From Scilla litardierei (lineage: Eukaryota; Streptophyta; Magnoliopsida; Asparagales; Asparagaceae), in NCBI GenBank assembly GCA_030789695.1, contig CM061141.1, positions 325,609,938 through 325,673,937 on the forward strand: a stretch of DNA of 64,000 nt, written 5' to 3'. Of this stretch, positions 46,760 to 56,989 are shown in pieces. Both the position numbers and the translations under genes were made by a program. Under the pieces are notes generated by a model. It saw only the letters and a program-made list of their open reading frames with translations, was not told the origin of the DNA and made no database searches. How positions within the stretch are numbered: the stretch's first letter is position 1; every line of letters begins with the position of its first letter.

Positions 46760-46955
46760 GCATCTCTTGCGGGCGTCGAGCCAACGACGTTAAACAAGTG
46801 CGCTTCATGGGAGGCAACCCATGTTCTAAACTTCTTCCCCACTTTTCAGCGTTATTTTTTACTTTATTTTATCTATTTTTATAAATAAAATCAGCCGCGA
46901 GAACATCCGTTCGGGGACTTAAACAAATCTATTTGTTTTTACAGGAAACAAGCCC
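46760..46955 (+). other. Post-Gag spacer where pol would be expected
   Basis: CGTCGAGCCAACGACGTTAA and GGGAGGCAACCCATG are words I associate with the 3' side of pol in Tat/Athila elements. Their position directly after Gag-protease suggests that the whole polymerase-integrase region was removed in an ancestor. Confidence 0.6.
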
Positions 46956-47303
46956 CAACCGATCGGGTGACAACTCACCCGATCGGTTGGGATGTATCAG
47001 ATACATGCCGAGATCTGTCCCCATATGACCCGATCGGTTGGGTTGCGAAGAGACCGGGTGGCAGACCGGGTGAGCTGGGGAGAACTCTCGGAAGTTTTTG
47101 GGGAATATCAACCGATCGGTTGAGTTCGAGCACGATCGGTTGACGCGACCGGGTGAGCAGCCCTAAGTTCTCGGGAAAATGAGTGGAGCGGCCAACCGAT
47201 CGGTTGACAAGTCAACCGACCGGTTCGCCTGTAGCATTTCTTCGGCAAGAATTTCGACCTAACCGTCAACCGATCGGGTGACAAGTCACCCGATCGGTTC
47301 GAC
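46956..47303 (+). promoter_or_regulatory. Internal CCGATCGG dyad array of the Athila-like element
   Basis: Three large hairpins of the LTR motif: CCAACCGATCGGGTGA with TCACCCGATCGGTTGG (46956-46992, perfect 16-base arms), AACCGATCGGTTGAC with GTCAACCGACCGGTT (about 47193-47226) and AACCGATCGGGTGAC with GTCACCCGATCGGTT (about 47267-47298), plus single palindromes between. A TATA box follows 14 bases after the last one. Confidence 0.85.
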
Positions 47304-47312
47304 TTAAAACCC

Positions 47313-47320
47313 TATATAAA
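47313..47320 (+). promoter_or_regulatory. Internal TATA box before the extra ORF
   Basis: TATATAAA followed by a C-rich stretch and a strongly pyrimidine-rich leader (47330-47530), as in many plant promoters. Position after the dyad array parallels the LTR. Use as a promoter is inferred. Confidence 0.65.
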
Positions 47321-47751
47321 CCCCCCGACATCCGCTCGTTTTCACCCTCGCCCGATCGCAAAATCCGCCGTCGTTTCGCCTTCCCCTCTTCCCCAACAAC
47401 CGATCCTCACTCCCCCACGTCCTCTACTCCTCCATTACTCCCTCTCTCCACCTCCTCCATCAATCCCTCCATCATCTACACCCTCTCTCTCCTCCCATTC
47501 CGAATTTTTGATCTAGTTTTCCCCCAAACCACACCCATCCAAAAATTCTTGCCGAAGGAGAACGCCGCGGCTCCACGCTACTCTCGCTGAACAGTGTGGG
47601 GACATCTACGAGCAAGCTCCGCCATTCCTCTTAGGTACACTCGCTCCTAAGCTCATATTTATATATTTGCCCTATTAACTGTGCTTGCTCGTTTGCTTGT
47701 GTTAGTGTGCATCCACTATTTTTGCACTCATTCTTGCTCGCACGCTCACAC

Positions 47752-48785
47752 ATGGCTCGGGATAAGGATAAGGGGAAGGGAATTATGCGGGAAGAGGAGC
47801 CGTCTCGAAAGAGATGAAAACAAACACGCCCCCCTTCCCGTACACGAGCACTTACACTTGGCCCTCCTCCGCCTGTTATCCCCCTGTGGACCCAATGTTG
47901 GGCCCGCATGGGTATATTTTTCGGAACCAGGAGCACAAAGATTTTTACCGTAGGCTCGATGCTCGAGGGCATCTATCTACTAAGTTTCCGCACGCACGAA
48001 CACTTGTCAATCTTGGTGTCTTCACCGAGGTCGAATCTCTTTTCGCTAACTTAGGATGGTTGGCCTTTCTTAATGCACATGCCATATCCTACCCGGCACT
48101 CACACTCGAATTTCTCTCTACACTTGTCTGGGAGTCCGGGTCGATCATTAAATTCAAGGTGCGTAACCGTAGTGTCACCACAAATCTGAACACGATTACT
48201 GATATATTTGGTTTCCCCAATCTCAGGGATGATTCCATCCGACACTACGGGTACACGCCCGAATTTGATGTCGATCAATTCTGGTTCCGCCTCACTATGA
48301 TCCGTGAATATCCCCGAGGAAGGGCCAAGGCCTCCTCCATCATTCATCCCGTGTTTCGTTTGGCCCACAGGATCATTTCATCTGCATTCTTTCCTAGGGA
48401 CGAGTCCGGCACCGTGACTATCCCTGACCTTTTTATCCTTTGGGCCATGACTTTCCCTTATGTCCGGGATGATGATGGAATTAGCTTCAGGGCCCCTACC
48501 GTCCCCATCCATGGCAGCGATTGGCTTGTTTACAAGCTACTCGAGATCAGCCGGGCCGGTAAGAGGAAGTTTTGTTGTGGGGGCATCATCACGATCATCT
48601 GCTCTCACGCCCAATTCAATATTACCATCCCCGATAATCTTCCAGCTGCCGCAGGACCCTCACATCTTGATATTAATGTCCTGCGGCACATCCACATGAT
48701 TAAACCCCGCTCGGATGGCCGCTTCATATTTCATTATGGCCACCCCCAGCCCCTTACACCATTCTGCCCAACCCCGCTCGCATGA
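47752..48785 (+). pseudogene. Extra ORF of the Athila-like element, N-terminal and globular part
   Basis: A probable native start is ATG 47752 (MARDKDKGKGI), one register away from the long open frame that begins at 47814 and runs to TGA 48783-48785, so a small indel near 47805-47813 is likely. The long frame (323 codons) holds a compact region (FANLGWLAFLNAHAISYPAL, EFLSTLVWES, NTITDIFGFPNL, FPRDESGTVTIPDLFILWAM) that I recognise as the Athila ORF family found downstream of pol. Role unknown; the old label 'envelope-like' has no support here in signal peptide or membrane segments. Confidence 0.75.
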
Positions 48786-49753
48786 CCCTTGCTCTCGTGG
48801 GAGATTGGACTTTCCCTCCTGATCCCGACTTCTTAGCTGGGTTGAATCTTCCTTTCTTTCCCGCAGACGCCCGTAGACCACCGTCCCCTGCCACCCACTT
48901 AGTCGAGCAGGATATCCCTGCGTCTGGGGGAGATTTAGGGGCTGGCCCGAGTCGTCCTGTTTCTGCTCCGGGACCGATCACGTCTGAGCACCTCTTTGCG
49001 GCCATTTCTGGCCTTGTCTCCTGTGCCGGCATGACCACTGCCGTCGGCACCTCTTCGACCTTACCTGGCGGCACCACCTCTGCCTCGCGTCAGTCTACAT
49101 CTTTTGGTCGCCGTCAGGTATCTGCCCGTTTAGGTCTTGAGAGGGAGGTCGCTGCCCTTCGTGAGCTCGCCATGTCCTCTGCTTCCTCGGACCCATCGCC
49201 ATCCTCCTTTCTTACTCACCCACGTTTCCTCGCACTTGAGAGGAACGTGTCCGCCATTCTCCGCCTTCTTACTCATATCCACGGACCACCTCCACCTTCA
49301 CCACCCCGGCGATCTTCTCCTCCACCCACCCACACTTCCCCACATCCATCACCCCCCTCACCACATTCTTCTCCTCCCTCTTCACATCCCATCCAGGCAT
49401 CCACTTCACCCCTCCCGACCACTTCCACCGCACCCACGCTACCTCCCTCCTCCTCCGTCACTCCATACGTGCGCCAGAGGAAATTGTCGGTGCGCTCCAG
49501 ATCCCTCCCACCACCTCCCACTACCGTCACCACCGCATCTACTTCCTCCATTTCTATTCCTCTCACCACCGCCTTGATCGCCTTCCTACCACCACCACCC
49601 ACCACCACCGACACTCCTCCCATTGTTCACACCACCACTGCCCCTATTCCTTCGCCTCATTCCCCACTTCTCAGCACACCCCCAGCCTCCCCCGACCACC
49701 CATCCACACCCTCTTCCGAGGAGGACGAGGACTCACCTTCTCCTGCTTTCTGA
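48782..49753 (+). pseudogene. Extra ORF of the Athila-like element, C-terminal part
   Basis: Open frame of 323 codons starting with an ATG that overlaps the TGA of the previous frame (ATGA). Content: a short segment with VGDWTFPPDPDFLAGLNLPF, a central helix-like part (RLGLEREVAALREL, FLALERNVSAILRLLTHI) and a very Pro/Ser/Thr-rich tail. The composition continues what is expected of a single Athila-type protein, so I favour one protein broken by a frameshift over two genes, although the clean overlap keeps translational coupling possible. Confidence 0.65.
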
Positions 49754-51378
49754 TTTCACCTCTTTTGGTTTTGACTCCCCCTTGCATATCTCTGCATTTC
49801 CTTGATCATATCATTTCGCTAGCACTTTCTGGTCTAGCTTGGGGGACGTCTATTTTGGTGTGCTGTCGTGTTTTGTTTGTTTTTCTCATTTTTGTGTGTG
49901 TGCTTCTTTTTCATTTTTTGAGTGTCGTGCTTGTGTTTTTATTTTTATTTTCATATTGTTTGATTTTGATTCTGATCTTTCTTTCTTTTTCAGTTTCATC
50001 TATGTGTTTTCCTGGTTTTCATTTCTTTTTGTGTCAGTGCGTATCCCCCCCATTTTCATTGCCCTCCCATACTCACTCATATTGCATTGAGGGCAATGCA
50101 AACTTCAGCTTGGGGGAGTCGCACTGTGTGCGTCGTTTGAGTCCTTCTTTTTCGTTTATTTGAGTCGTTTTTCTCCGTGTTTTTCTTTTTTTCTTTTCTT
50201 CTTTTTAGCTCTTTCTCCTAGAGATGAATCCTATGATGAATCGCCACAAAGTCACACACACCTAGCATTGCATCGATAATCACACTCACTAACCCTAGGA
50301 TTTCGAGTCCTCTTGCATTTCACGCATCGTGGGTCCACTTAGCTTTTTGTGAGTCGTGTGTCGTGACTAGCATTTGGTGTGCTTCTGCTTTGTGATGTTA
50401 CTTTATATACCTGTCCAGGAATGACCCCTAGATTATCATGCTTCGATTTGAATATGCGGTATTTGTTTCTGCTACATGCATGCTATATTTATATCGTATA
50501 TTTCAATTCGCATGCGTCGGGATTCCACAACTAAGGACTAGGATAACCCATTTAGCCTATGCTCTATTTAGCGAGAATAGTTTCCTTTGCCCGAGTGTTT
50601 AGATTTCGACTTCTTTTTTGTTTTACTTGGTGCAAATCCCCTCGTCGTGTACCGTTCTCCCACTTGGGAGAGTACACATGTGTATAGCCAAAAACCCAAA
50701 ATTCAAAAAAAGGAGAAAAGAAAAGAAAAACCCAAAAAGAAAAGAAAAGAAAAATTGTGTATAGCCCAAAATCAAAAAAAAAAAATACAAATGCCCAAAA
50801 CCCAAAAAAATTTCCGTGTGAATATTTTTTCCTACTTGCCAAGAATAAAGGGAAGGCGAGAATTTGCACCGAGTGTTCTACTCCACATCATCTCAACCCC
50901 TATCGTTATCGAAAACACTTGGCTTAGGAACTTTTTAGCTAGTATCTAGGCTATAGTGGTGTGATTTCCTTAACCCTAGTTGTGGAGTCCCCGATGCATG
51001 ATACGCTTCTATTCTCACTCTTCTCATGCATGCTTGAACTTATATTCGCCGCTTAATTCAATTCGAATCGATATTTGGGTCATATCTTGGATTTGTGTAT
51101 ATCGAGCCTCATAGCACATTGTAGAAAGCGACACCATTTGCTAGCACGCGACCACACTCACTCGCGCTTCACCGCGTGGGCCCACGACACTTATTTGGAC
51201 TCGTTTTCCTAGGTTTAGTGGTGTGATTTGGCGTTTTCTTGCTTGGTGTGTCGTTTTTGATTTTGGTGGCTCCGATGGACGATCTAGGATTTAGAGTTTT
51301 CTTTTTCTTTCTTCCTCTCTATTTTCCCCTCTGAGCTCCTACTCTCACTCGTCTTCCTCGAGGACGAGGAAGAGTTCA
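49754..51378 (+). other. Long 3' region of the Athila-like element
   Basis: T-rich, non-coding. Two extra purine tracts of the terminal type, TAGCTTGGGGGACG (about 49836) and CAGCTTGGGGGAGTCG (about 50105), and an A/C-rich duplicated patch (GTGTATAGCC then AAAACCCAAAA-type runs) at 50676-50815. CCTCGAGGACGAGG lies just before the polypurine tract. No gene. Confidence 0.7.
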
Positions 51379-51391
51379 GCTTGGGGGATTT
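51379..51391 (+). other. Polypurine tract of the Athila-like element
   Basis: GCTTGGGGGATTT directly before the 3' LTR start TGACGTGCG. Confidence 0.85.
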
Positions 51392-52949
51392 TGACGTGCG
51401 TTTATATTTCATATATTCACGCACGTTTTCTTTTGTGTTTCTCCGTGTTTTTCCGCCGTCTCTTATTCGTTTTCGTGTATTTTCCCGTTTTCTTTCACTT
51501 TTCTTTGTTTATCCATGATTGCAGGGGATTGACCACGTAGGGGACGTTTAACGATGATATCCCAAGTCCCCTGAGCAACGAGAGAAGTCACGCGTGATCC
51601 AGGGGGTCAAACGTCGAAGAATTCATCTTTCAGCCCCTCACCCGGTCGGTTGGTCATCTCCAACCGATCGGGTGATGCACGCGTGCACCACCCGGTCTCT
51701 GCCGCAGCTCACAAAGAAGTCACCCGACCGGTTCGCAGACCGGTTCAGCGGGGGCTGTTCTCTGTTTTCTCGAAGCAAAACACCAACCGATCGGGTGACT
51801 CTCACCCGATCGGTTCATCTGTAGCTGAAGAAGAAGAGCTGAAGACACGGACGTCGAACCGATCGATTCACCCGACTGCTCCAAGATCCAACCAGTCACT
51901 CAAGAACTCACCCGACCGGTTCATGTGATCGGGTGAAAGCTCGCCGTTTTCTGTTATTAATTTGTAACGGATCAACCGATCGGTTGACTTGTCAACCGAT
52001 CGGTTGATGCGAAGGTCTATAAATAGAACCCCTAGGGTTCCAGAAACGGGAGCTGTTATTTTTTCTACTGTTTTATCTCCTTGTGACGGCTGTAATTGTT
52101 ACTCTTTTGTAAGTTTTCAGATCTTTCTAAAATTTTAGTATTGTCTTTATTACTCTATTACTTCCGCATTGCAATTGTCTGATTATGATTCCAACGGTTA
52201 AATTTCATTTAGATCGCTTTTTCATGAATTTTTGTGAGTAGTTCCCAAATCTGGGATTTTGGTGGAAACCCCTTCGGGGGCTCTTCCCGATGCGTCCATA
52301 GGGTTAGGAAATCGATAGGGAGTAGGAATCTAACGGTTACGCGGGGTGTTTCATTGTCATCGGCGGGAAAAAGACCGCCTTTGACCGTTGGGCCAAGGGG
52401 GAATAAACTTGGCGGTTGACTCCCTAGCCATAGCTCACACCCTTAGCGTAGACACTGAATCCTAGCACGCAGGAGCGGCAGGATGAGACGTTGGGAGATA
52501 TCATTGTGGGCTTAGTGCTCCCGGGATCGATCAGTGTTAATGGACACGGGAGTGCCCACTGATCGAATCCGGGAAGTCCGGTGTATCATCCTGGGCACCG
52601 ACCGGATATCGGGCCCATGGGACGCCGATACCACTTTCAGAGGCAACGTCTCACCATTAGACCCTAATCCCGATCGCTATCCATACCCGTAGGCCGTATC
52701 GACGAGAGTCTCTCGTCGGGTTGGAAACCAAAGTCCCGGGTTTTCTTTCTTGTTGTTCATACCCTTTTATTTCCTTTCGTGACAACCATTCACCGATTCG
52801 GGCTAGCTCACCCCTCGGGGTGATTTAGGTCCTACCTGACCCAAGCACAACCTCGCCTCCCTGAGTTCGATATTCCCGCACCCTACACTAACCGTGAAAC
52901 TTGCGGTAAACGACACCGCGCCGCCGTAACGCAAGCGGGGCGCCGGTTA
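51392..52949 (+). repeat. 3' LTR of the Athila-like element
   Basis: 1558 bases, partner of 42278-43816. It ends GGCGCCGGTTA where the other ends GGTCA, so the terminal CA became TA. Dyad array at 51640-52007 and TATAAATA at 52018-52025. The unit at 51970-52009 keeps two palindromes (18-base arms around TT). Confidence 0.93.
51640..52007 (+). promoter_or_regulatory. CCGATCGG dyad array, 3' LTR of the Athila-like element
   Basis: Same array as 42525-42875 with one additional palindrome next to the TATA box. Several left-LTR decay points (for example AACCTATCGGGGG) are intact here (AACCGATCGGGTG). Confidence 0.85.
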
Positions 52950-52954
52950 TAGAC

Positions 52955-55220
52955 CTTTGGAAGCCAAGTCCAATTGGACTTACACTTCCCAACATAATCA
53001 TCATTGTGCACTACATTCATGAATAAGAATTTATGTAAGCTTGTTTTTCATGCATGCTAGTGTCCTTCGGGCCCCAAATAGTGAATGTCTTGGGAGCCCT
53101 ATTCCTATTGGGAGCATGCATACGTTGTTGATGTCTACGTGATACATGTGGCCTACGAGGAGGTGGCCTAGGAAATGCATGTCGTGGATAAGTATATGGC
53201 ACATGATGAAATGGTGGCGGAGACATATGATATAGTGCATGATGGTAATCATTCATATAATAGTAATGTGGATGAACATATGCATGTGGAGAAACACATG
53301 CGTGAGTGTGTCTCACTTGGTGTGCACGTGCTCGTGGACGTGGAGCATAGAAATCATCATAATTGTGAACCGGTGGAGTAGGATGTGTGTTCCTACGTGG
53401 CATAGTATTGGTGTACATAAATGCATGACCCTTCTTTGGAGGTCCACCCAAAGTGGGTTTCTTTCCAAACGGGGGTGTCTACCTAGTGGAAGCACCATTG
53501 GTAGATGAACTACCCATGGGGTGTTTACTCCCACTAGTTGAGGCATCGGAAGTTGGCCTTACAAAGGTGGTGGAAGATTTGGATGAATTTCCCATTTTAT
53601 ACCCCAAGCCAATACGATGATTGGTCGGAAGTAAATCATTTAGGATATTATCCAAATGGTCCTTGCCTTTGTTGAATTTATTAATTCGGCCTAATGTGGA
53701 CTCATACTTCTCGGTGAGAGAAAGTATTGAAGTATCCAAAGTGGACACTTGAGTAGCGAGTTCACAAACACAAGGCTTGAGATTCTCATTCTCAATACTC
53801 AAAGTTGAGTTTCGAGAAATCCAATCCGCTATCTCGTGTTCCTCCGAATCCTCAATATGAACATGCTCAAGTTGAGATTTGAGATTTTCAATCTCATTTC
53901 TCAAACCTTCAACAACGGTGTCGTTGTTGATGATGACAGGCTTAGGTGAGGTTTGGAGACTAGTTAGCTCATCTTTAGTCTTAGTATATCTATTTACTAG
54001 TTTAGAATATTTAGACCAAATTTGCTCGTTAGCTAATCTAAGGTCATCCATTGTTACCTCATCGCCTTCGTCCTCGCTTTCATCGGAGGAGGACTCTTGA
54101 ACATGTTCTTCTCTAGCCATGAAGCACATGTGTGCTTGCTCTACTTGTTCATCATCCGACTCTCCACTTGAGGAGTCCTCGTCGGAGTCGGTGAATGTGC
54201 CGCCAAGTCCTTTCTTGTACCCTTTCTTGTACTTTCGAGACTTGTCGAACTTTTGCGCCTTCCATTTCTCCTTTTGTTTGTTTTGAGGACAATCCGCTTT
54301 GATGTGTCCTGGCTTGTTGCATTTAAAACACAAAGGAGCGGAGGCGTTAGTAGAACTAAATTTAGATTTGTTCTTGAAATTACCTTTACGGAAGAATCGG
54401 TTGAACTTCTTAGCCATGAGCAATGGATTCTAAGTCCAACTCGTCTTCCGATTCTTCATCATCGGTAGATGTAGATGGAGTGGCCTTGAACGTAATCGCC
54501 TTTTTCTTTGACTCGTCTTGCTTCAAGTACGACTTCATCTTGTCCTGCATCATTATTTTACTGTCCTTGCGTACCTCATAGGACATCAAGGTACCCATTA
54601 GTTGTACGACAGTATACTTATTCATATCGTTACCTTCCTCGATGGCGAAGGAACGCTTTTCCCAACAAGAAGGAAGTCCGTTAATAATCTTTGAGACTGT
54701 CTCCTTTTGGGTGTAAGTCTTTCCAAGAGCCTCCAACTCATTGGTAATGTCAACGAAGCGAGCATAGTACTCCTTCATCTTCTCACCCTGTTGCATGTGA
54801 AATAATTCGTAATCATTATTTACAACAGTGAGTTTGGAGTCACTTACCCTACTCGTTCCTTCATGCAAGATGATGAATGAGTTCCAGATTTGATATGCAC
54901 TCTTACATGTCGGGCTCCAACGCACATTGCAAGGCATTCATAGCCTTGGCATTGTTTACCTCCACGACGACCTCCGCGGTAGTCCACTTAGCGAAGTCTT
55001 GTTCGGCGGGCTCGACATACTCCGTCAACGTAGCTCTCTATAGTGAAGTGCTCCGGAGGAACGTTTCCATCCGGCATTTCCAGTACCCATAATTGGCACC
55101 GTTGAAGTAGGGAGGCCTAGTTGAGGAGTGTCCTTCCATCACCGAAGAAGCTCCTTCACGGTTCCTGAAGGTGCTATAGTCTGAAGGTGGAGGAACGTTC
55201 TTGTTGTCGTTGGTAGACAT
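52955..55220 (-). pseudogene. Sirevirus Gag (copy B)
   Basis: Starts at ATG 55218-55220 (MSTNDNKN). Breaks: a 20-base loss near 54915-54920, a two-base loss near 54412, TAG near 53476-53478 where copy A has TAC, and a one-base loss near 53018. CCHC knuckle CFKCNKPGHIKADC (about 54290-54335), acidic segment, coiled-coil-like segment and the His/Tyr/Pro-rich tail (53090-53420) are all recognisable. The Athila-like element is inserted at its last codons. Confidence 0.9.
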
Positions 55221-55233
55221 AGCTATGAACTTG

Positions 55234-55245
55234 GCTCTGATACCA
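55234..55245 (-). other. Primer-binding site of Sirevirus B, initiator-Met type
   Basis: Minus strand TGGTATCAGAGC, two bases inside the 5' LTR, fully matching the usual plant site. Confidence 0.95.
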
Positions 55246-55247
55246 AA

Positions 55248-56984
55248 TGTAATTCCCTGATAGCTACTGCACAAGTACTAGAGGGGGGGGGGGGGTGAAT
55301 AGTACTTTAAAATAATCAAGAGTATAATTCCTAATTATCGTGCAAACTCAACCAACAATGCGGAAATGAAAATAGACAACAATACAAGACAAGCACAAAC
55401 ACGCGATGTAACGGGTTCAGATCCACCCAAGTCTCCCCGACTTGTTCCCGGTGATCCTACGTCCCAAACACCCGGATCCCCTCCGGCTACTTGAGTTAGA
55501 ATCCTCTAACCCAAGTTTGCACTATGAAATTTTTGTAGAAAACCTCTGCAAGATCAAATCATACACAAATGAAAATGTGACTCCCACAAATCGGGATCAC
55601 AAACTTCTCTCACAACCGAGAGATAAACTTGCAATATCAAAGTAAATGAATAATAAACACTTACCAATAAAATCCTATGCCTTGAGTAAACTTACTGATT
55701 TTAGGGCAAGGAAGATTTTGAAGGAGAGAATGTCACCAAACCCTAGCTCCACCAAGATGAACAGTGATCGAAGGCTAGGATGGAGTTGGTGACTTTGAAT
55801 CAAGCTCTTGGGTTTAGTGGCTCACAATGAAGAGAATCTCTCTTGAGGAAATTAGGGCTCAAGGAGTTTGGAGAGATTCTTGTGAGAATGAGGAAGCTTT
55901 AGAAATGGAGTTTAATGCTTTCTCTTTGATCTCTAAAACACAATAAATGTCAGCCTTGAATGCTAGGAAGAAGCATCACAAGTATATATAGGATAGAGAG
56001 AAGAGAGAAGGAAAATTCGTAGCTTTTAATGCTCCAACGGTTCTATTTTGAAGCAGTCTAATCGGTCTAAGAAGGATCACTGACCGATTAGTTTGGCAAC
56101 TAGTCGGTCGGTGATTCTTCTTAGACCGACTAAAAGGTTCACATGCAAGAGGGAGAAATCAGGATATAGAACTAGTCGGTCTAAGAAGACTTGCCAACCG
56201 ACTAGTTTGACAACTAGTCGGTCGGTGAGTGTTCTTTGACCGACTAAGAGTTGAAATACAATAGGCTGAATTCAAGGAGAACTAGTCGGTCTAAGAACAA
56301 ATTCCAACCGATTAGTTTCACATCTAGTCGGTCGATGGTTGTTCTTGGACCGACTAACGAGTCAACAGTAGCTCAGGCTAAAAAGCGAAAGTATAACTAG
56401 TCGGTCTAAGAAGGATTCCAAACCGACTAGTTTGACAACTAGTCGGTCGGTGAACCTTCTTGGACCGACTAATTGGTTAACAGTGAAGATGCTGAATTGA
56501 GCAAGGAGATCTAGTCGGTTCAAGAGGGATTCTTAACCGACTAGATGACAATCTAGTCGGTTGGTTGGTTCTTCTTGAACCAACTAAGATGCACTAGAAG
56601 CCGCGAAATGAAGCGTAAAGCTTCGAGAAAGTTTCTATCGGCTTCTAAAATTACCCTAGCTCTAAGATATGAGCGTTATGAAGATTATAATGTAAGTCCT
56701 ACTCAAGGCTTAACATTCTACGAAAAGAAGCTTGAAGACTATAAATTAAACTTGACGAACCATCTTCAAAGCTTCAATCCGAATCTCTTGACTTCAGTAA
56801 TGCTCCTAGAGATTCAATGAAGCTTCAGGCACAAGATCACGCGCTTTGAGAAGTCTTGAGACGTCGCTTTTGATATACGTAGAATTTTGGCAACGATCTC
56901 CATAACTGCACTCACAAAGATTTAGTTCACGATATTTATGTTTGTTCATCATCAAAACCAAATCCGGGAAATCAATACTCAGCA
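55248..56984 (-). repeat. 5' LTR of Sirevirus B
   Basis: 1737 bases. Begins TGTAATTCCCTGATAGC on the plus strand and ends ATACTCAGCA at 56984; a 13-base G run lies at 55282-55295, where the other copies have 6-8 G. Dyad array 56052-56580 and TATATATA at 55983-55990. Confidence 0.93.
56052..56580 (-). promoter_or_regulatory. Nested dyad array, U3 of Sirevirus B 5' LTR
   Basis: Five units, partner of 36475-37010. Confidence 0.85.
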
Positions 56985-56989
56985 CACTA

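Larger units (their letters stand above)
42278..52949 (+). mobile_element. Athila-like Ty3/gypsy element lacking RT, RNase H and integrase
   Basis: LTRs 42278-43816 and 51392-52949, target-site duplication TAGAC (42273-42277 and 52950-52954). Internal 7.6 kb: Asp-tRNA primer site, Gag-protease, dyad array with TATA box, large extra ORF of Athila type, long 3' region, polypurine tract. No polymerase or integrase motif is present anywhere inside, so it must be non-autonomous. It sits in the last codons of the Sirevirus B gag. Confidence 0.93.
35674..56984 (-). mobile_element. Sirevirus B (Ty1/copia), split by an Athila-like element
   Basis: LTRs 35674-37401 and 55248-56984, target-site duplication CACTA (35669-35673 and 56985-56989), minus orientation. 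About 10.6 kb without the nested 42278-52949. Same family as Sirevirus A; gag, pol and LTRs align along most of their length. It differs by a large deletion in the extra ORF and several indels in gag and pol. Confidence 0.95.
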
